This document shows, piece by piece, positions 60,915 to 64,000 of a DNA stretch of 64,000 bases; within the stretch, counting starts at the first letter, position 1; each line of letters starts with the position of its first letter. The stretch comes from Gulosibacter molinativorax (GTDB lineage Bacteria > Actinomycetota > Actinomycetes > Actinomycetales > Microbacteriaceae). Both the position numbers and the translations under genes were made by a program. The notes under the pieces are model-generated. The model was not told where the DNA came from. It did not search any database and saw only the letters and a list, made by a program, of their open reading frames with translations. Location: the NCBI RefSeq assembly GCF_003010915.2, contig NZ_CP028426.1:2170001-2234000 (forward strand), read 5' to 3'.

Positions 60915-62024
60915 ATGACTCGAGCAGCATCTATGCATTGGTTTCTTCCCACGACGGGAGACTCGCGAAGCAGCCTCCTGACCGGCAGCGCGACTTACAA
61001 CCTTGCGGATGCGGTGGGCGGCAACGAGCGCCCCGCCAGCCTCGAGTACCTCACGCAGATCGCCCGCGCGGCCGAGCAGATGCAGTTCGACGCCGTGCTC
61101 ATCCCGACCGGCAGTTGGTGCCTCGACGCCTGGACCGTCGCGACGGCAGTCGCCACCCAAACCTCGAGAATCGACATGCTCGTGGCACTGCGCCCGGGCC
61201 TGATCTCCCCTACCGTGCAAGCTCAGCAGATCCGCTCGTTCCAGGAGCTCATCGGCGATCGCCTCAGGCTCAACGTCGTTGCCGGCGGGGAGGATGCGGA
61301 GCAGCGCCGGTTCGGCGACCGCGTCGACCACGACCAGCGCTACGCCCGCGCCAACGAGTACGTCTCGGTATTGCGCGGCCTTGCGACCGGCGAGCACGTC
61401 GATTTCCTCGGCAACCACTTCACGATCGAGGATGCATTCCTCCCCACCGCGACGACGATGCCGCCCGTCTACCTCGGCGGCTCATCGGATGCGGCGATCG
61501 AGATGGCTGCCGAGCAGGCGGATGTGTTCCTCACCTGGGGCGAGCCGGTCGCCCAAGCCGCGGCGAAGCGCGAGCGCGTGGTCGCGGCGGCGCAGCAGCG
61601 CGGGCGCGAACTCGAGTACGGCATCCGCTTGCACGTGATCACGCGACCCACCTCGGAGGCCGCCTGGCAGGCCGCCGACGACCTCGTCGCGAGCATCCCG
61701 CAGGAGCAGATCGACGCGGCGACCAAGGAGTTCGCGGGCTCCGGCTCGGTCGGCCAGCAGCGCATGGCGGCGCTGCGCCCGAAGGGACGCGACCGCGAAT
61801 CGCTCACAATCGAGCCGAACCTGTGGGGCGGCATCGGGCTCGTGCGCGGCGGCGCGGGCACCGCGCTCGTCGGCAGCCACGTCGAGGTCGCGGACGCGAT
61901 CGAGCGGTACATCAACGCGGGCTATAGCCAGTTCATCTTCTCGGGCACCCCGCACCTCGAAGAGACCTACTGGTTCGGCGAGGGCGTGACCCCAATCCTC
62001 CAGCAGCGCGGACTGCTCGGCTGA
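60915..62024 (+). CDS. LLM-class FMN-dependent alkanesulfonate monooxygenase-like (SsuD)
   Basis: The 369-residue TIM-barrel enzyme follows the SsuD pattern: SMHWFLPTTGDSRSS at the start, FDAVLIPTGSWCLDAWTVAT, ALRPGLISPTVQAQQI, LNVVAGGEDAEQRRFGD, and FSGTPHLEETYWFGEGVTP at the end. SsuD releases sulfite from alkanesulfonates with FMNH2. GAGGGG lies 5 bases upstream of ATG 60915. The next gene encodes a binding protein, so a sulfonate-uptake role is likely, although related enzymes act on other substrates. Confidence 0.85.
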   Translation: MTRAASMHWFLPTTGDSRSSLLTGSATYNLADAVGGNERPASLEYLTQIARAAEQMQFDAVLIPTGSWCLDAWTVATAVATQTSRIDMLVALRPGLISPTVQAQQIRSFQELIGDRLRLNVVAGGEDAEQRRFGDRVDHDQRYARANEYVSVLRGLATGEHVDFLGNHFTIEDAFLPTATTMPPVYLGGSSDAAIEMAAEQADVFLTWGEPVAQAAAKRERVVAAAQQRGRELEYGIRLHVITRPTSEAAWQAADDLVASIPQEQIDAATKEFAGSGSVGQQRMAALRPKGRDRESLTIEPNLWGGIGLVRGGAGTALVGSHVEVADAIERYINAGYSQFIFSGTPHLEETYWFGEGVTPILQQRGLLG

Positions 62025-62043
62025 GTCGCGCATCCACCCCGGC

Positions 62044-63087
62044 ATGGTCAACTCACTCCGCAAGCTCCGGCGAACCCTCGCAGCGACGCTCAGCCTCCTC
62101 TTCCTCGGCGGCGGCCTGACGGCGTGCGCGTCTGATTCGGGCGAACTCACCGAGCTGAATATCGACTACGCGACGTACAGCCTGCTGAGCCTCGTCGTGA
62201 AGGATCAGGGCTGGCTCGAGGCCGAACTCGAGGGCGTGGACGTGAACTGGGTGTTCTCGGCCGGTTCGAATAAGGCGAACGAGTACCTGCGCTCGGACAC
62301 CGTCGATATCGCCACGACCGGCGGCGGGCCCGCGGTGCAGTCACGCGCGAACGGCACGCCCATCAAGACGATCATGCTGACGCACGCGAGCGAGGGGTAC
62401 GCGTTCGTCGTTGCCGAGGATTCCGCGCTGACCTCGGTGTCGGAGTTCGACGGACTCTCGGTCGCCGCGACCCGCGGCACCGACGCCTATTACTTCGCGC
62501 TGCAGGCCCTCGAGTTGCACGGCCTCTCCCCCGACGACGTCACGCTCGAGAACATGCCGCACGCCGACGGCCGCTCGGGCCTCGAAACCGGTTCGGTGGA
62601 TGCGTGGGCCGGCATCGACCCCATCCTCGCTGGGGCAGAACTCGGCGGCGCCCATGTCGTCTACACGAATCCGGAGCTGATTAGCCCGATCTTCCTCAAC
62701 GCATCCGAGTCGTTCATCGAGCAGCAGCCCGAGACGGTGCAGCTCGTCGTCGACACGTACGAGCGTGCCCGCGAGTGGGTTCTCGCGAACCCGGACGAAG
62801 CGATCGCGATCTACGCGGATGAGGCCGGCGTCGAACAGGATGTGGCCGAGCTCACGTTCGAGCGGCTCGACTTCGGCATCGATCCGGTGCCCGATCCGGA
62901 TGCGCTCGCGCCGACGCTCGAGACGATCGGAGGGTACATGGTCGACAGCGGCGACGTCGTGAGCCAAGAGGCCTACGACGAGGCACTCGCGACAATGTAC
63001 GACAGCCAGTTCATCGAGGCGGCGACAAGTGAGCCGGATGCGTCGGGTGCGGCCTCGGATGCGGCCGGCGAGTCGGTCGGTGAGTGA
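62044..63087 (+). CDS. Sulfonate ABC transporter substrate-binding lipoprotein (SsuA-like)
   Basis: The 347-residue product has a signal peptide with lipobox LTAC (25-28; lipidated Cys28) and a periplasmic-binding-protein-like body: NIDYATYSLLSLVVKDQGWLE, SAGSNKANEYLRSDTVDIAT and TRGTDAYYFALQALELHG, as in the SsuA/TauA/NrtA family. The C-terminus is low-complexity (Ala, Ser, Gly). It is 19 bases after the SsuD-like gene. No permease or ATPase follows, because the next gene is on the other strand, so the transporter must be encoded elsewhere. Confidence 0.82.
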   Translation: MVNSLRKLRRTLAATLSLLFLGGGLTACASDSGELTELNIDYATYSLLSLVVKDQGWLEAELEGVDVNWVFSAGSNKANEYLRSDTVDIATTGGGPAVQSRANGTPIKTIMLTHASEGYAFVVAEDSALTSVSEFDGLSVAATRGTDAYYFALQALELHGLSPDDVTLENMPHADGRSGLETGSVDAWAGIDPILAGAELGGAHVVYTNPELISPIFLNASESFIEQQPETVQLVVDTYERAREWVLANPDEAIAIYADEAGVEQDVAELTFERLDFGIDPVPDPDALAPTLETIGGYMVDSGDVVSQEAYDEALATMYDSQFIEAATSEPDASGAASDAAGESVGE

Positions 63088-63090
63088 ATC

Positions 63091-63132
63091 GGTCGCTGAG
63101 TGAATCGCGCAGCGATTCGTATCGAAGCGACC
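63091..63132. repeat. TTCGATAC-type hairpin, copy 5 (reverse orientation)
   Basis: Outer arms GGTCGCT and AGCGACC enclose the inner stem GAATCGC-GCA-GCGATTC, and the reverse strand reads TTCGATAC...ACTCAG. It sits between two genes that end toward each other and could act as a terminator. Confidence 0.65.
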
Positions 63133-63209
63133 GAAGCCGGGCATCCACGCCAAAGAGGGTGCGCATCCGACGCCGGATGCACACCCCCTCTATAGAGGCC
63201 ACTACGCGA

Positions 63210-64000
63210 TTAGCTGCGCTGTTCGCGACGCTTCTGCATCGTGACCAGTGCGGCTCCTCCGGCGACGAGCGCCAGGGTTAGCGCGACGAGCGGGGCGATA
63301 TTCGCGCCGGTCTGAGCGAGACCGTTGTCGTCCTTCTTGTCGTTGACAGCCGGTGCCGCAGCGACATCGGTCTGGGTTGGTGGCACCGTCTCGGACGCAG
63401 CCGGGGTCTTCGTCGGGGTCGGCGCCACAGTCTCGGTCGGAGTCAGAGCCGGAGCAGGCGTCACGGTCTCAGTCGGCGAAGGTGCAGGCGTCACAGTTTC
63501 AATCGGCACCGGCGTCGGGTCGCCGCCATCGGCGACGGCGTGTGCGGTATAGCAGTTATCCTGCCCTGAGCTGTCGACGACGCCCTCAGGGATCACGAGG
63601 CACGCTTCGAACGCGTTCGCGGCAGTCGTGCCGGTGAGAACAAGGCCGAGACGAACCGTCACGGATTCGCCGGGTTGAAGCGCTTCGGCTCCGTTGATGC
63701 GGTACTGGCCAGTCGCTGGATCAAGCGTCGCGGTGAACCCGTCGGTCAGCACGAACGGGTCGCGCACGGCCATGTTATTGCCGAGCGTCACAAGTACGTC
63801 GACAGGTAGTGCCTGCGGCGTGGTGGTGAATACACTCTCGTCGTTCTCGATTACGAGCTCGATCTCGAATTCGGTGCCTACGGCGCCGGAAACTCCGTCG
63901 AACTCGAAGTTAACGTCGCCGACAACGTCGCCACTGAGTGACGCGTCTACGTTTGCGTTCACCATAGTTGTCGAACAGGTCGTCAATGTGCCCGCGGTCA
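63210..64000 (-). CDS. LAQTG-anchored surface protein, N-terminus beyond window
   Basis: The frame stays open through the right edge, so only the C-terminal part (more than 258 residues) is seen. It contains beta-rich segments with EIELVIENDESVFTTTPQ, a Thr/Pro-rich linker of repeated VTPAPxPTET units, and a sorting signal (LAQTG, a hydrophobic helix and KRREQRS) as used by class E sortases. Similar proteins are exported and wall-linked. A Cys pair (EACLVIP, DNCYTA) may form a disulfide. Confidence 0.85.
   Translation of the reverse strand, partial: TAGTLTTCSTTMVNANVDASLSGDVVGDVNFEFDGVSGAVGTEFEIELVIENDESVFTTTPQALPVDVLVTLGNNMAVRDPFVLTDGFTATLDPATGQYRINGAEALQPGESVTVRLGLVLTGTTAANAFEACLVIPEGVVDSSGQDNCYTAHAVADGGDPTPVPIETVTPAPSPTETVTPAPALTPTETVAPTPTKTPAASETVPPTQTDVAAAPAVNDKKDDNGLAQTGANIAPLVALTLALVAGGAALVTMQKRREQRS

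Overview
The window looks like part of a high-GC Gram-positive chromosome, most likely an actinobacterium of the Microbacteriaceae type. The reasons are the strong G/C bias at third codon positions, the folate/ftsH/hpt/tilS gene order with a DUF3180 gene at its end, LAxTG-type cell-wall sorting tails, an LCP (LytR-CpsA-Psr) ligase and many GTG/TTG starts. No rRNA, CRISPR array, prophage or intact transposase is visible.

From 1 to about 40.1 kb lies one large surface-glycan cluster. It encodes a complete four-enzyme route to a UDP-2,3-diacetamido-hexuronic acid (4661-8676: dehydrogenase, N-acetyltransferase, aminotransferase, Gfo/Idh oxidoreductase), a WecC-type UDP-ManNAc dehydrogenase (19246-20511) and a second copy of the N-acetyltransferase (39480-40079). 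Around these are at least nine glycosyltransferase-like proteins, several in paralogous pairs, a heparinase II/III-like lyase, an ABC exporter pair (22018-23908), a pyruvyltransferase, SGNH-like and DUF6270 proteins, two asparagine-synthetase-like proteins and an LCP ligase that could attach the polymer to peptidoglycan. The centre (about 25-33 kb) is visibly AT-richer and holds a 1724-residue protein fusing an FkbM methyltransferase, a long coiled coil, a CgeB-like glycosyltransferase, a degenerate GT2-like domain and a GT4 domain. This part looks acquired.

From 40.4 to 44.2 kb is a SipW-type secretion locus: a substrate with the SipW-type signal peptide, a Ser/His signal peptidase, an LAATG-anchored protein and a choice-of-anchor-G-like surface protein. 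The last is split by an in-frame TGA just after its signal peptide, where I expect a Cys codon. A YefM/YoeB toxin-antitoxin pair with a clear palindromic operator follows.

From 44.9 to 54.8 kb, on the minus strand, is the conserved actinobacterial block PLDc_N protein-tilS-hpt-ftsH-folE-folP-folBK-DUF3180. It is interrupted between hpt and ftsH by a flavodoxin gene, an AbiEi/DUF559 gene and a cluster of repeats. Three repeat types are scattered here and further on: five 73-bp inverted-repeat elements of identical length, several TTCGATAC/TACTCA hairpins, and a 74-bp inverted repeat inside the folE reading frame.

From 55 kb to the end are a SulP anion transporter, inorganic pyrophosphatase with a strong terminator, an M23 peptidase with a polyserine linker, tRNA-Glu, tRNA-Asp and tRNA-Phe, a ParDE pair lying between tRNA-Phe and a partial copy of its 3' half (a likely islet), a sulfonate monooxygenase/binding-protein pair without its transporter, and the 3' part of an LAQTG-anchored surface protein.
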